From positions 1 to 64,000 of the forward strand of contig JAFRXH010000023.1 of NCBI GenBank assembly GCA_017437785.1: 64,000 bases of DNA. Direction: 5' to 3'. Source of the DNA: Lachnospiraceae bacterium. Its GTDB lineage: Bacteria > Bacillota > Clostridia > Lachnospirales > Lachnospiraceae. The position numbers were made by a program, and so were the translations under genes. Below the pieces are notes generated by a model that worked only from the letters and a program-made list of their open reading frames with translations, made no database searches and was not told where the DNA came from. Shown here one piece after another: positions 44,468 through 53,530 of this stretch; the first letter of the stretch is position 1; each line of letters begins with the position of its first letter.

Positions 44468-45202
44468 TCAGTCGGTAATGCCGCTCATCTTCTTGAGCTT
44501 CTCCCGCTCCCATTCGAAGATGAAACGGACAAATTCTTCTCTTGCCTCCTGCTTCATATCAACAAACTTCATGCAATGCTCATAACGGCCTCTCTGATTA
44601 TTCAAAAGGCCTGTCCTGATGAGTTTTCCAAGAAATATATAATTCTTTTTCTGACCGGATGACGATTCCGCGACAAGATGCGTGATAACCATAGCCTCGG
44701 TGGCTATCTCATTCTTGGATGTAAAACGGATCCCGCCGCCGGATATATCCAACGTAGTGCCTTCAACAAAGCCCGCCATGCGCAAAAGCGTACCGTTCTT
44801 TGTAGCTTCTTTAAAATCATTGGCATTCTCAGCCGTCAGCACCAGATACCGCACAGGTATCGATGTCTCCAGTCTGAAAAAGGCCCGTCGCTCATACTTT
44901 TCAATATCAGCGGTCAGCTTAAGATCTACAACACGTATATTTCCCTCACTCCTGCTTTTTACTACTTCTACAGGTGCTGTGTAGATCTTATTTGTATAGA
45001 AATAAGCATTATAACGCTCACCCGAGTGAAGCGGTATCAATCGGGACTTGATCATAGGATTGGTGATAGTCAGTTTATGCTCACTTTCGATATCGTGAAT
45101 AGAACTGGCCATCTTCTTCTCCTGAGCTTCAGGATCATCCAATTTGTATTTTCGCCCTACAAGTGAAAGCTGCATGCCGGGCTTTAATACTTTCTCTGCC
45201 AT
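44468..45202 (-). CDS. PilZ-domain c-di-GMP receptor, YcgR-like
   Basis: The 244-aa cytoplasmic protein has an N-terminal beta-barrel of the YcgR type (about 1-95) and a C-terminal PilZ domain (about 100-230). Both c-di-GMP contact motifs are intact: RRAFFR (RxxxR in EKYERRAFFRLETSIPVRY) and DISGGGIRF ((D/N)xSxxG). In related bacteria such proteins act as a brake on flagella or steer surface behaviour when c-di-GMP is high. It lies 12 nt after the aminotransferase gene, probably co-transcribed by chance of spacing. AAGGA stands before the ATG at 45202. Confidence 0.88.
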   Translation of the reverse strand: MAEKVLKPGMQLSLVGRKYKLDDPEAQEKKMASSIHDIESEHKLTITNPMIKSRLIPLHSGERYNAYFYTNKIYTAPVEVVKSRSEGNIRVVDLKLTADIEKYERRAFFRLETSIPVRYLVLTAENANDFKEATKNGTLLRMAGFVEGTTLDISGGGIRFTSKNEIATEAMVITHLVAESSSGQKKNYIFLGKLIRTGLLNNQRGRYEHCMKFVDMKQEAREEFVRFIFEWEREKLKKMSGITD

Positions 45203-45214
45203 CAGTCCTTTCTA

Positions 45215-46498
45215 TCACTCTCCCAGCAGTTTTTCAGCGCTTACTATCTTAACGCACAGAACAAAGAGCTCTGCTGCTTTTTTCAGATCCTCAACCGGAG
45301 GAAGTGTAGGAGCTATACGGATATTACTGTCTTTAGGATCTTTACCGTACGGCCAGGTAGCTCCTGCACCGGTCATTACCACGCCGGCTTTCTTTGCCTT
45401 CATTACTATCGCCTTAGCACATCCCTCAAGAGCATCAAAGCTGATAAAATAGCCGCCCTTGGGTTTGGTCCAGGTACCCACTTCAAGTCCGCCGAGATTA
45501 TCCTCAAGTACCTTCTCCACAATCTCAAATTTGGGTCTGATGATATCGGCATGTTTCTTCATATGTTCAGTCATGCCGTGAATATCTCCGAAGAAACGCG
45601 CATGGCGCAGCTGGTTAACCTTATCGTGGCCTATTGTCTGATTCTTCAGCTGTTTCTTGATATCTTCCAGATTGTTTAAGGAAGTTGCCAGTGCAGCGAT
45701 ACCGCTTCCCGGGAAGGTTATCTTTGAAGTTGAAGCAAATTTGTATACCATATCCGGATTACCGGCTTTCTTGCATTCAGCCAGTATCTCTACGAGATAA
45801 TCCTGGTCATCTTCATACAGATGGTGGATGCAGTATGCATTATCCCAGAATATCCTGAAGTCCTTAGCAGCGGGCTTCAGTCTTGCAAAGCGCCTTACTG
45901 TCGCGTCAGAATAAGAATATCCCTGGGGATTTGAATACTTGGGAACACACCATATGCCTTTGACAGCCGCATCCTCAGATACCAGCTTCTCTACCATATC
46001 CATATCAGGGCCTTCAGGGCTCATGGGTACAGGTATCATCTCTATCCCGAAATATTCGGTAATAGCAAAATGCCTGTCATAGCCGGGTACAGGGCACAAA
46101 AACTTAACCTTATCAAGTTTGCACCAGGGGGTATTGCCCATTATTCCGTGGGTCATAGCCCTTGCAACCGTATCATACATAACATTAAGTGAAGAATTTC
46201 CATAGATTATAATATTATCGGGATGATTCTCCATCATATCGCCCATAAGCTGCTTAGCCTCGGGGATACCGTCCAGGCAGCCGTAATTGCGGCAATCGGT
46301 ACCATCCTCGCAACGCAGATCAACTTTTGAATTAAGAACATCCATCATTCCCATGGATATATCCAGCTGTTCCTTACAGGGCTTACCCCTGCTCATATCC
46401 AAAGTCAGATTCATAGCCAGATACTTCTGATATTCGGCATTAAGGCTTTCCAGCTCAGCGCTTAATTCTTCCTTTGACATTTCCTTGTACGACTTCAT
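45215..46498 (-). CDS. Aspartate aminotransferase-like PLP enzyme (MocR-type subgroup)
   Basis: A fold type I aminotransferase (427 aa) of the aspartate aminotransferase subgroup that resembles the C-terminal part of MocR regulators (Pfam Aminotran_MocR type). Seen: NLTLDMSRGKPCKEQLD near the start, NYGCLDGIPEAKQLM, a substrate loop CPVPGYDRHF, cofactor residues in FWDNAYCIHHLYED and the PLP lysine in FASTSKITFPGSG. It probably converts aspartate and 2-oxoglutarate to oxaloacetate and glutamate, though other amino acids are possible. The promoter is at 46567-46595. AGGAGG precedes the start. Confidence 0.87.
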   Translation of the reverse strand: MKSYKEMSKEELSAELESLNAEYQKYLAMNLTLDMSRGKPCKEQLDISMGMMDVLNSKVDLRCEDGTDCRNYGCLDGIPEAKQLMGDMMENHPDNIIIYGNSSLNVMYDTVARAMTHGIMGNTPWCKLDKVKFLCPVPGYDRHFAITEYFGIEMIPVPMSPEGPDMDMVEKLVSEDAAVKGIWCVPKYSNPQGYSYSDATVRRFARLKPAAKDFRIFWDNAYCIHHLYEDDQDYLVEILAECKKAGNPDMVYKFASTSKITFPGSGIAALATSLNNLEDIKKQLKNQTIGHDKVNQLRHARFFGDIHGMTEHMKKHADIIRPKFEIVEKVLEDNLGGLEVGTWTKPKGGYFISFDALEGCAKAIVMKAKKAGVVMTGAGATWPYGKDPKDSNIRIAPTLPPVEDLKKAAELFVLCVKIVSAEKLLGE

Positions 46499-46566
46499 TA
46501 TCCTTTTCCTCCTGAAAAATGCACCCGCTCATCCGGGATATTTTTCCCCCATAAACATAATATATA

Positions 46567-46595
46567 ATAATACACTTTTACTAAGCTTTTGTAAA
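46567..46595 (-). promoter_or_regulatory. Aminotransferase promoter
   Basis: Minus strand: -35 TTTACA (46590-46595), 17-nt spacer, -10 TATTAT (46567-46572). Confidence 0.65.
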
Positions 46596-46618
46596 ACTGT
46601 TTTTTACGTCCGGGCAAA

Positions 46619-46656
46619 CAAAAAAAGAAGAGACCGGGCCCGATCGGTCTCTTCTT
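46619..46656 (-). terminator. Terminator after tpiA
   Basis: Minus strand: perfect 12-bp stem AAGAAGAGACCG/CGGTCTCTTCTT (46645-46656 with 46625-46636), 8-nt loop, then a run of T. Confidence 0.95.
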
Positions 46657-46682
46657 TGAGATTCAATAAATTCTTTGTTTGA

Positions 46683-47429
46683 TTATGCGTTTACTATCTG
46701 GCCAAAATCAGCCTTAAGTGAAGCACCGCCGATAAGTCCTCCGTCAATGTCCGGCTTAGCTAAAAGCTCTGCAGCATTTCCGGCATTCATAGATCCACCG
46801 TACTGGATACGTACTGCCTCAGCAGTATCGGTATCATACAGCTCAGCGATCAGATCACGGATGAGCTTGCAAACTTCCTGCGCCTGGTCTGCGGTAGCGG
46901 TCTCGCCGGTACCGATAGCCCAGATAGGCTCATATGCGATGACAAGGTTCTTAACCTGGTCTGCGGTCACGCCGGAAAGATCCCAGCTGATCTGTCTCTT
47001 GATCCACTCCTGATAAGTACCTGCCTTGCGGAGTGCAAGTGACTCACCGCAGCAGAGGATAGGCTTAAGACCGCTTGCGAAAGCTTTCTTAACCTTTGCA
47101 TTGATCAGAACATCGTTCTCACCAAAGATATCTCTTCTCTCGGAGTGACCGATGATGATATACTCAACACCTGCATCCTTGAGCATGGGAGCACTGATCT
47201 CACCTGTGAATGCGCCCTTGTCTTCAATGTAGAAGTTCTCGGCACCTACGTGTACGTTGGTACCCTTTACTGCTTCTGCAACAGGTACGATGTCGATCGC
47301 AGGTACACAGTAAACTACATCTACGTTATCATTCTTTACCAGATCCTTTAATTCTGCACAAAGTGCAACTGCCTCGCTGGGAGTCTTGTTCATCTTCCAG
47401 TTACCGGCAATAATTCTTCTTCTTGCCAT
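46683..47429 (-). CDS. tpiA: Triosephosphate isomerase
   Basis: TIM (248 aa) interconverts dihydroxyacetone phosphate and glyceraldehyde 3-phosphate. The start is the ATG at 47429 ([15 protein letters not shown]) after AGGAGAG; a longer frame upstream lacks support. Catalytic residues are Lys12 (NWKMNK), His in IIIGHSERR and Glu in [13 protein letters not shown]; the phosphate loop is [15 protein letters not shown] and GGLIGGASL. It belongs to the gapA-pgk-tpiA lower glycolysis set, but here a zinc-ribbon gene and a non-coding array intervene. A long hairpin lies just before its ribosome binding site. Confidence 0.97.
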   Translation of the reverse strand: MARRRIIAGNWKMNKTPSEAVALCAELKDLVKNDNVDVVYCVPAIDIVPVAEAVKGTNVHVGAENFYIEDKGAFTGEISAPMLKDAGVEYIIIGHSERRDIFGENDVLINAKVKKAFASGLKPILCCGESLALRKAGTYQEWIKRQISWDLSGVTADQVKNLVIAYEPIWAIGTGETATADQAQEVCKLIRDLIAELYDTDTAEAVRIQYGGSMNAGNAAELLAKPDIDGGLIGGASLKADFGQIVNA

Positions 47430-47451
47430 TTTTTCTCTCCTTTTTATTATA

Positions 47452-47492
47452 GTATCACACCCCGGATGTGAACACATCACAGAGTGTGATAC
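47452..47492 (-). promoter_or_regulatory. Stem-loop before tpiA
   Basis: Perfect 9-bp outer stem GTATCACAC/GTGTGATAC (47452-47460 with 47484-47492) around an inner 6-bp hairpin GATGTG-AA-CACATC (47465-47478). Read on the minus strand it is followed by TATAATAAAAAGGAG, so it has no T-tract of terminator length. It may act in mRNA processing, stability or partial attenuation after the zinc-ribbon gene. Confidence 0.55.
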
Positions 47493-47502
47493 GTTTGATA
47501 CT

Positions 47503-48312
47503 TTACTCTAACTTGCTGCCGCAATTTCCGCAAAATGCTCCCGACTGCCCTGTAGCACCGCATATGCTGCAGGTCTTGCCTTCGCTTTCTGCGGTCTTTT
47601 CAGGCTCTGATGCTGTTTCAGCTTCTTCCTTTTTTTCAACATCTTCTGCCTTATCAGTTTCAGATGCATTTTCAGCCTTATCTTCTTTCTTATCTTCAGG
47701 AGCTTCATCCTGCTTGATAGGAACTACGATCGGCTGCATAGGCGTATTCATGCCCTGGTTCATTGGCTGACCCATACCCTGGTTCATCGGCTGCCCCATC
47801 ATAGGCTGACCCATGCCCTGGTTCATCGGCTGACCCATCATAGGCTGGCCCATGCCCTGGTTCATCGGCTGACCCATCATAGGCTGGCCCATACCCTGGT
47901 TCATCGGCTGACCCATCATAGGCTGGCCCATGCCCTGATTCATTGGCTGACCCATCATAGGCTGGCCCATGCCCTGGTTCATTGGCTGCCCCATAGGCTG
48001 CTGATACATCCCCTGCTGCGCATAATTAGGCTGGCCGATAGCGGCAGTCTCTGCCTTCTTGGCAGCAAGATCACTCTTAAGCTTATTCAGCTCAGCCTCT
48101 TTGTTGATAAGAAGCTGGACAAGGTTTCTGCACGCATCATCAGGATCATTCTTATGAATGGAGTAATATGCCATTCCAAGCTGTGCATAGAGATTATTCA
48201 TCTCTTTTTCTTTAGAGCTGACCTGGGAATTAATGCTCATAGCATCAACATTTCCGGATACTTTAGCTCCAAGATTGTCTGCGGCATTTACAATACTGTC
48301 AAAGAACCCCAT
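47503..48312 (-). CDS. Zinc-ribbon protein with MGQPMNQG repeats
   Basis: The 269-aa protein has a helical N-terminal domain (about 1-95, [20 protein letters not shown], with coiled coil [18 protein letters not shown]), then six tandem 13-residue repeats of [13 protein letters not shown] (about 107-184). A Lys/Glu-rich helix follows and a C-terminal zinc ribbon with four cysteines ([18 protein letters not shown]). The N-terminal part resembles bacterial proteins with a similar helical start and terminal zinc ribbon; the role is unknown. AGGAGGAC precedes the ATG at 48312. It lies in the glycolytic gene cluster. Confidence 0.75.
   Translation of the reverse strand: MGFFDSIVNAADNLGAKVSGNVDAMSINSQVSSKEKEMNNLYAQLGMAYYSIHKNDPDDACRNLVQLLINKEAELNKLKSDLAAKKAETAAIGQPNYAQQGMYQQPMGQPMNQGMGQPMMGQPMNQGMGQPMMGQPMNQGMGQPMMGQPMNQGMGQPMMGQPMNQGMGQPMMGQPMNQGMGQPMNQGMNTPMQPIVVPIKQDEAPEDKKEDKAENASETDKAEDVEKKEEAETASEPEKTAESEGKTCSICGATGQSGAFCGNCGSKLE
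47761..47994 (-). repeat. Six 39-bp coding tandem repeats
   Basis: Each 39-bp unit encodes [13 protein letters not shown]; copies differ only at a few third positions (for example GCCCTGGTTCAT against ACCCTGGTTCAT). The near-identity suggests recent expansion and probable copy-number variation. Confidence 0.95.
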
Positions 48313-48332
48313 AAGAAAAGTCCTCCTTTGGT

Positions 48333-48784
48333 AAATTCACGCTTCACTTCGTTCGCGTTCGCATTTTAGTCTTTCTAACGCTACCCGACATCGCTAAACT
48401 CATGCTGCGCTTCGCTTGCATTCGTTACCGATTAGGTAAGTTCGTACTAAATTCGGCTTTGCCTCATTAAGTACTCACTTAAGCTCCTCGGGTAAGTTCG
48501 CACTAAATTCGCGCTGCCCCTTCGGCTTGCGCTCATATTTTAGTCTTTCTAACGCTACCCGACATCGCTAAATTCGCACTGCGCCTTCGGCTTGTGCTCA
48601 TTAAGCTCCTCGGGTAAGTTCGCACTAAATTCGCACTGCGCCTTCGGCTTGCGTTCATATTTTAGTCTTTCTAACGCTACCCGACATCGCTAAACTCATG
48701 CTGCGCTTCGCTTGCATTCGTTAAGCTCCTCGGGTAAGTTCGAACTAAACTCAAGCTACGCTATCGCTTGCTTTCGTTAAGTTC
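48333..48784. repeat. Non-coding array of alternating hairpin elements between pgk and the zinc-ribbon gene
   Basis: This 450-bp stretch has no gene. It contains three related composite elements of about 90 bp (48365-48451, 48539-48629, 48661-48749), the last two spaced 122 bp apart. Each has an outer stem TTTAGT/ACTAAA, a middle stem TACCCGA/TCGGGTA and an apical hairpin. The same kind of hairpin also fills the space between elements. Apical stems differ but stay paired: GCAC/GTGC (48576-48579 with 48594-48597), ATGC/GCAT (48698-48701 with 48714-48717, and again at 48402-48421), AAGC/GCTT near 48753. The first element has a decayed middle stem (TTAGGTA). A lone right half lies at 48481-48507. 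Confidence 0.85.
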
Positions 48785-50017
48785 TCACTTATCATCAGCT
48801 GCAACTACGCCGGGAAGCTCTTTGCCCTCAAGGAACTCAAGGGAAGCGCCGCCGCCAGTAGAGATGTGGCTCATCTTATCAGCGAAACCAAGCTGGTTAA
48901 CTGCAGCTGCACTGTCACCGCCACCGATGATCGTGGTAGCTTCGGTCTCAGCCAGAGCCTTTGCAACAGCGATGGTACCCTTTGCAAGGGTAGGATTCTC
49001 AAATACGCCCATAGGTCCGTTCCATACAACGGTCTTCGCGCTCTTAACAGCCTCCGCGAACAGCTCCTGGGTCTTAGGTCCTATATCAAGGCCTTCCTTA
49101 TCTGCAGGGATCTTGTCAGCATCAACGAAGGAAACTTCGATGGGAGCATCGATAGGATCCGGGAAACCGTCAGCGATGGTGGTATCAACGGGCAGAAGAA
49201 GCTTCTTTCCAAGTGACTCTGCCTTAGCCATCATCTCCTTGCAGTAATCGATCTTCTCATCATCAACCAGTGACTTACCGATCTCATAGCCCTTAGCCTT
49301 AAGGAAGGTGAAAGCCATACCGCCGCCGATGATAAGTGTATCGCACTTCTCAAGCAGGTTATTGATAACGTTGAGCTTATCTGCTACCTTAGCACCGCCA
49401 AGGATTGCTACGAAAGGACGAACAGGATTCTCAACAGCGTTGCCCAGGAAATCGATCTCTTTCTTCATCAGGTAACCAACTGCACAGTTGCCGCCCTTAG
49501 CACGTACCTTCTCGGTAACAACTGCTACGGAAGCATGTGCACGGTGAGCAGAACCAAATGCGTCACATACATAATCATCGCACAGATCAGCCAGCTCGCT
49601 TGCGAACTTATCTCCTGCCTTTGCAGGCTTGGTCTCTTCCTCACCACGGAAACGGGTATTCTGAAGAAGGATAACATCACCCTCTGCCATAGCTGCTACT
49701 GCAGCAGTAGCATCAGAACCGGTTACGTTATAATCAGCGATAAACTTAACATCCTTACCAAGCTTCTCGGAAAGACGCTTTGCAACGGGTGCTAAAGACT
49801 CTTTCTCATTGGGGCCTTCCTTAACCTTACCAAGGTGTGAGCAAAGGATAACCTTGCCGCCGTCTGCAATAAGCTTCTTAATTGTAGGAAGTGCAGCTAC
49901 GATACGAGTCTCATCAGTGATCTCGCCGTTCTTTAAAGGAACATTAAAGTCACAACGTACCAGAACTCTTCTTCCCTTTGCGCTGAAATCATCAACGGAT
50001 TTCTTATTAAGTGCCAT
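48785..50017 (-). CDS. pgk: Phosphoglycerate kinase
   Basis: PGK (410 aa) makes ATP and 3-phosphoglycerate from 1,3-bisphosphoglycerate. Typical segments: [20 protein letters not shown] at the start, [12 protein letters not shown], the [17 protein letters not shown] nucleotide-site strand, [17 protein letters not shown] (as [13 protein letters not shown]) and the closing [25 protein letters not shown] precedes the start at 50017. It follows gapA with a GC-rich hairpin between the genes; the non-coding hairpin array begins directly after its stop codon. Confidence 0.98.
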   Translation of the reverse strand: MALNKKSVDDFSAKGRRVLVRCDFNVPLKNGEITDETRIVAALPTIKKLIADGGKVILCSHLGKVKEGPNEKESLAPVAKRLSEKLGKDVKFIADYNVTGSDATAAVAAMAEGDVILLQNTRFRGEEETKPAKAGDKFASELADLCDDYVCDAFGSAHRAHASVAVVTEKVRAKGGNCAVGYLMKKEIDFLGNAVENPVRPFVAILGGAKVADKLNVINNLLEKCDTLIIGGGMAFTFLKAKGYEIGKSLVDDEKIDYCKEMMAKAESLGKKLLLPVDTTIADGFPDPIDAPIEVSFVDADKIPADKEGLDIGPKTQELFAEAVKSAKTVVWNGPMGVFENPTLAKGTIAVAKALAETEATTIIGGGDSAAAVNQLGFADKMSHISTGGGASLEFLEGKELPGVVAADDK

Positions 50018-50057
50018 TTTATATTCCTCCTAAAATAATTATTATCTTTAACAAATA

Positions 50058-50088
50058 AGGTCCGGCCGGCATATACCGGACCGGACCT
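50058..50088 (-). other. GC-rich hairpin in the gapA-pgk spacer
   Basis: Stem AGGTCCGG/CCGGACCT (50058-50065 with 50081-50088) with an inner CCGG/CCGG pairing. On the minus strand it is followed by TATTTGTTAAAG, a poor T-tract, so it may attenuate transcription or stop nucleases between gapA and pgk. Confidence 0.55.
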
Positions 50089-50188
50089 CTATCGTGCTTC
50101 ATAGTCTCAACCCATCACGCGGTATGGTAGCACATACATTTGTGATATGTTTCAACTGATGAATCGCCTGATCTTTCCTGGATTATAC

Positions 50189-51190
50189 TCAGCCCAGCTC
50201 TGCGAAGTACTTAATGGTACGAACCATCTGAGAGGTGTAGCTGTTCTCATTGTCATACCAGGAAACAACCTGAACCAGGTTATCCTGACCAACCATGGTC
50301 TGGGTAGCATCGAAGATCGAACCATAGGTGCTTCCTACGATATCGGAAGAAACGATCTCATCCTCGTTGTAGCCGAAGCTCTCGGATGCAGCAGCCTTCA
50401 TAGCAGCGTTGATCTCTTCCTTGGTAACGCTCTTCTCTACGGTAGCAACCAGAATGGTGGTAGAACCGGTAGGGGTAGGAACACGCTGTGCAGAACCGAT
50501 CAGCTTGCCGTTCAGCTCAGGGATAACAAGGCCGATTGCCTTTGCAGCACCGGTAGAGTTGGGAACGATGTTGATAGCGCCTGCACGGCTTCTTCTGAGG
50601 TCACCCTTTCTCTGAGGACCATCGAGGATCATCTGATCACCGGTGTAAGCGTGGATGGTGCTCATGATACCGCTCTTGATACCAGCCAGGTCGTTAAGAG
50701 CCTTAGCCATAGGTGCAAGGCAGTTGGTGGTGCAGCTTGCAGCAGAGATGAACTTGTCATCCTTGGTAAGGGTGGTGTGGTTTACATTGTATACGATAGT
50801 AGGCAGATCATTGCCTGCGGGTGCGGAGATAACAACCTTCTTAGCACCAGCATTGATGTGTGCCTGAGCCTTCTCCTTAGAGGTGTAGAAACCGGAGCAC
50901 TCAAGAACAACGTCTACGCCCAGCTCACCCCAAGGGCAATTGTTTGCATCGGGCTCTTTGTAGATCTTAAGGGTCTTGCCGTTAACGGTGATGGAATCCT
51001 CACCTGCGCTAACGGTATCAGCCAGAGCATACTTGCCCTGAGAAGAATCATACTTAAGAAGATGAGCAAGCATCTTGGGAGAAGTAAGATCGTTGATAGC
51101 TACTACTTCGTATCCCTCTGCTCCGAACATCTGACGGAATGCAAGACGACCGATACGGCCAAAACCATTGATTGCAACTTTTACTGCCAT
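50189..51190 (-). CDS. gapA: Glyceraldehyde-3-phosphate dehydrogenase
   Basis: GAPDH (333 aa) oxidises glyceraldehyde 3-phosphate to 1,3-bisphosphoglycerate with NAD+. The start is the ATG at 51190 ([20 protein letters not shown]), after GGAGGAA; the longer frame reads into the promoter. The NAD-binding GFGRIGR, the catalytic Cys153 in [12 protein letters not shown] and the NAD-type INDLTSPKM after strand 2 are all seen. The C-terminal [16 protein letters not shown] is typical. A consensus promoter with a palindrome just downstream of the -10 box controls the gene. Confidence 0.98.
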   Translation of the reverse strand: MAVKVAINGFGRIGRLAFRQMFGAEGYEVVAINDLTSPKMLAHLLKYDSSQGKYALADTVSAGEDSITVNGKTLKIYKEPDANNCPWGELGVDVVLECSGFYTSKEKAQAHINAGAKKVVISAPAGNDLPTIVYNVNHTTLTKDDKFISAASCTTNCLAPMAKALNDLAGIKSGIMSTIHAYTGDQMILDGPQRKGDLRRSRAGAINIVPNSTGAAKAIGLVIPELNGKLIGSAQRVPTPTGSTTILVATVEKSVTKEEINAAMKAAASESFGYNEDEIVSSDIVGSTYGSIFDATQTMVGQDNLVQVVSWYDNENSYTSQMVRTIKYFAELG

Positions 51191-51217
51191 TGTTAATTCC
51201 TCCATAAAAGATATTAG

Positions 51218-51271
51218 TTGTGAACTATTCACATCGCTCACAATTCTAATACAAACGTTGCCAAAATTCAA
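51218..51271 (-). promoter_or_regulatory. gapA promoter with downstream palindrome (possible operator)
   Basis: Minus strand: -35 TTGAAT (51266-51271), 17-nt spacer, -10 TAGAAT (51243-51248). Just downstream lies the palindrome ATGTGAA-TAG-TTCACAA (51218-51234), well placed for a repressor. It resembles the redox regulator Rex site TTGTGAA-N4-TTCACAA, but has a 3-base centre and one arm mismatch. Confidence 0.6.
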
Positions 51272-51354
51272 GCAGATTTTTAATATTATTACTCCCCGAA
51301 GCACTATCGTGTTATTATGTAAACACGTTCCCGGCCCGTCCGCTTATCTCCTGT

Positions 51355-53364
51355 TCAAACCGTATACTTAGACAGATCAGAATTGATCTCATCCGAGTAT
51401 TGATTCAGGCTCTCGGAAATACTGGTGATATTCTCGGTTTCCTCACGGAGCTTATTGCTCTCCGTGACTATCGTATTGCTGAGTCCCAGCACCTCGTTGA
51501 TCCCCGCAGCCTGCTGCTGCGTAGTAGCAGCATTGTTCGAAGCCACGTCATTGATCCTTTCAACACCTGCAGCTATATCTCCGATTCCCTTTGTTGCCTT
51601 TGCAACGTCGCTGTAGATCTGTTCAAAGGATCTGTTGGCCCCGTTCACACCGCCCAGCGTTGCTTCCATATCCTTTAAGCATATCTCTGCCTTTTTGTTG
51701 ATATCCGCTATATTATTTGTTACGCCTTCTATCAGATTTCTGATAGTCACCGTAGCTTCGGATGACTGATTTGCCAGAGAACCCACTTCGGCAGCTACCA
51801 CAGCAAAGCCCCGCCCCATCTCTCCTGCCCTGGCAGCCTCGATCGAAGCATTCAGGGAAAGCAGGTTTGTCTGTTCCGAAATAGCGTTGATTGTATCGGT
51901 TATGCCGGTTATTTCTTCTATAGAGTGGGCAGTATCACGTATCAGAGCCGTAAGCTCGGATATAGTATCATTGAGTGTAGTCACGTTCTGCGTCATGGTC
52001 TGCATCTCATCCCTGCCTTTAGCCGAGGTATCGAGCATCTCCCTGCACAGGCTGCTTACCTCTTCCGCATTTTCTGCCAGCTGTCCGGATGTTCCCGCCA
52101 GATCGGTAGCCGCGCGCGCCACCTCATCTATGGAGGCATTCATGTCATTTAAGGTCGAATTAAGCTTTTCTATGGATTCACCCTGATTGCTGTTGGCATC
52201 AGATAATGTCCTCGAAATGTTATAGCACTCCCCTGCGCTGCTGTTCATTTTTCCCGATATATCCGCCAGGCTGTTTAAGGTCGAGCGCATATTATCGATA
52301 TACTCATTCAGGCTTTCGGAGAGGGTTGTGATCTCGTTATTGCCTTCCGGCGTGATCCTGACCGTAAAATCTCCCCTGCTGATATCCGTGATCCTCTTTG
52401 TCACGGTAGTCACAGGATTGATGGCTTTACTGATTATGATATAGATCAGCACGGAAATAACGCCTATAAGCAGGATCCCGCTTATAAATGTTATGATCAT
52501 GACCTTAAGTATCGCATTACCAAGCAGGGAACTGGGCGCAGCGCTTACGACCGTCCACGAAGTACCTTCTATATCCGTAGCAGTATACATGTACGCCCCG
52601 GCTTCACCTTTTTGAGTGACCACCTTGGCATTTGCCCGCGAATTGCTTTTATCCATTCCGTCAAATATCTTGCCCAGAGCAGCCGCCACAGGCTCGGAAG
52701 TACTGTCCAGGGTTTCGCCCACACAGGAAAGCTCACTGCTTATCAGGATATCTTTTGACTGTTTGTTTACGATGTAATACTTTGTTTCATCAGAGATGGA
52801 TGAAAAGGCGCTTACCTTTTCAACAACCTTGTCAAAATTTATATCACTCGAAAGCACTACATTATCACGTATCATTACCGCGCAGGCCAGACAGGTCTTA
52901 CCTGTCGATGCATCCACATAAGGCTCTGAAGAAAAGATATCCCCTTTAGCCGCCAGCGCCCCCTGATACCAGGGTCTGTCGGTGAATACAAAAGTATCAT
53001 CGGGTATCCAGCCCGATCCGTCCAGAAAAGTCATCGTATCTCCGTAGGCCATATAAATATCCTGGGAATCCGGATCCAGCTCCGTCAGCTTGAGCAGCAT
53101 ATTACGTGCATCGTCATAAGACAGCTCCGGTGTATTTCTTATCACATCGGCCGTCTGTGCAACCCTGTCCTTAATACCGTTCCACCAGTTGCATATCTCA
53201 CCGGCATATGCCGATGACTCTCTGATAAGTATCCCGTTTGTAAGCGACTGTATATTATCCACAGCAAGCTTGATACTTATCTGGGTGATGATCACGATAA
53301 CGACCGCTACATAAACAATGATCTGTGTCAGCAGGCTTTTCTTAAGAGACTTCCTTTTCTTCAT
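51355..53364 (-). CDS. Methyl-accepting chemotaxis protein
   Basis: This 669-aa membrane receptor has a basic N-terminus, a first membrane helix (about 12-35), an external dCache-type sensor (about 40-275, with [15 protein letters not shown] and [17 protein letters not shown]), a second helix (about 283-308), a HAMP domain (about 309-360) and a long cytoplasmic signalling coiled coil. The conserved tip that binds CheA/CheW is [20 protein letters not shown]. The ligand is unknown; Cache domains often sense amino or organic acids. No chemotaxis kinase gene is in the window. It has its own promoter and diverges from the PHP phosphatase gene. Confidence 0.93.
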   Translation of the reverse strand: MKKRKSLKKSLLTQIIVYVAVVIVIITQISIKLAVDNIQSLTNGILIRESSAYAGEICNWWNGIKDRVAQTADVIRNTPELSYDDARNMLLKLTELDPDSQDIYMAYGDTMTFLDGSGWIPDDTFVFTDRPWYQGALAAKGDIFSSEPYVDASTGKTCLACAVMIRDNVVLSSDINFDKVVEKVSAFSSISDETKYYIVNKQSKDILISSELSCVGETLDSTSEPVAAALGKIFDGMDKSNSRANAKVVTQKGEAGAYMYTATDIEGTSWTVVSAAPSSLLGNAILKVMIITFISGILLIGVISVLIYIIISKAINPVTTVTKRITDISRGDFTVRITPEGNNEITTLSESLNEYIDNMRSTLNSLADISGKMNSSAGECYNISRTLSDANSNQGESIEKLNSTLNDMNASIDEVARAATDLAGTSGQLAENAEEVSSLCREMLDTSAKGRDEMQTMTQNVTTLNDTISELTALIRDTAHSIEEITGITDTINAISEQTNLLSLNASIEAARAGEMGRGFAVVAAEVGSLANQSSEATVTIRNLIEGVTNNIADINKKAEICLKDMEATLGGVNGANRSFEQIYSDVAKATKGIGDIAAGVERINDVASNNAATTQQQAAGINEVLGLSNTIVTESNKLREETENITSISESLNQYSDEINSDLSKYTV

Positions 53365-53402
53365 ATAAATGATACCTCCTGTTTATCGGGTTATATACGT
53401 GT

Positions 53403-53431
53403 ATAATATCACAGATTTTCAATGATGTTAA
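53403..53431 (-). promoter_or_regulatory. Promoter of the chemotaxis receptor gene
   Basis: Minus strand: -35 TTAACA (53426-53431), 17-nt spacer, -10 TATTAT (53403-53408). AGGAGGTAT lies before the ATG at 53364. Confidence 0.6.
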
Positions 53432-53496
53432 ATAAAACCTTTTCGTCAGATAATTTCTTCTTAACAAGAAGGCAGCTGATGCGGATTGACACAGTA

Positions 53497-53505
53497 TGGT
53501 ATAAT
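53497..53505 (+). promoter_or_regulatory. Extended -10 promoter of the PHP phosphatase gene
   Basis: TGGTATAAT: perfect -10 TATAAT (53500-53505) with an upstream TG. The TTGACA at 53486-53491 is only 8 nt away and cannot serve as its -35 box. The start codon is at 53531. Confidence 0.55.
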
Positions 53506-53530
53506 ACCCTCAAAAAAAGGAGGAAATATC

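Noticed and set aside
48333-48784. CRISPR array
   Set aside because: Repeats are of unequal length, alternate between two linker types and have no unique spacers; no cas genes are present.
50147-51196. 349-aa plus-strand open frame opposite gapA
   Set aside because: It mirrors a highly conserved gene; such long antisense frames arise from biased codon use in strongly expressed genes.
53486-53505. TTGACA with TATAAT as a standard promoter
   Set aside because: The spacer is only 8 nt; the -10 box with its upstream TG is kept as an extended -10 promoter without this -35.
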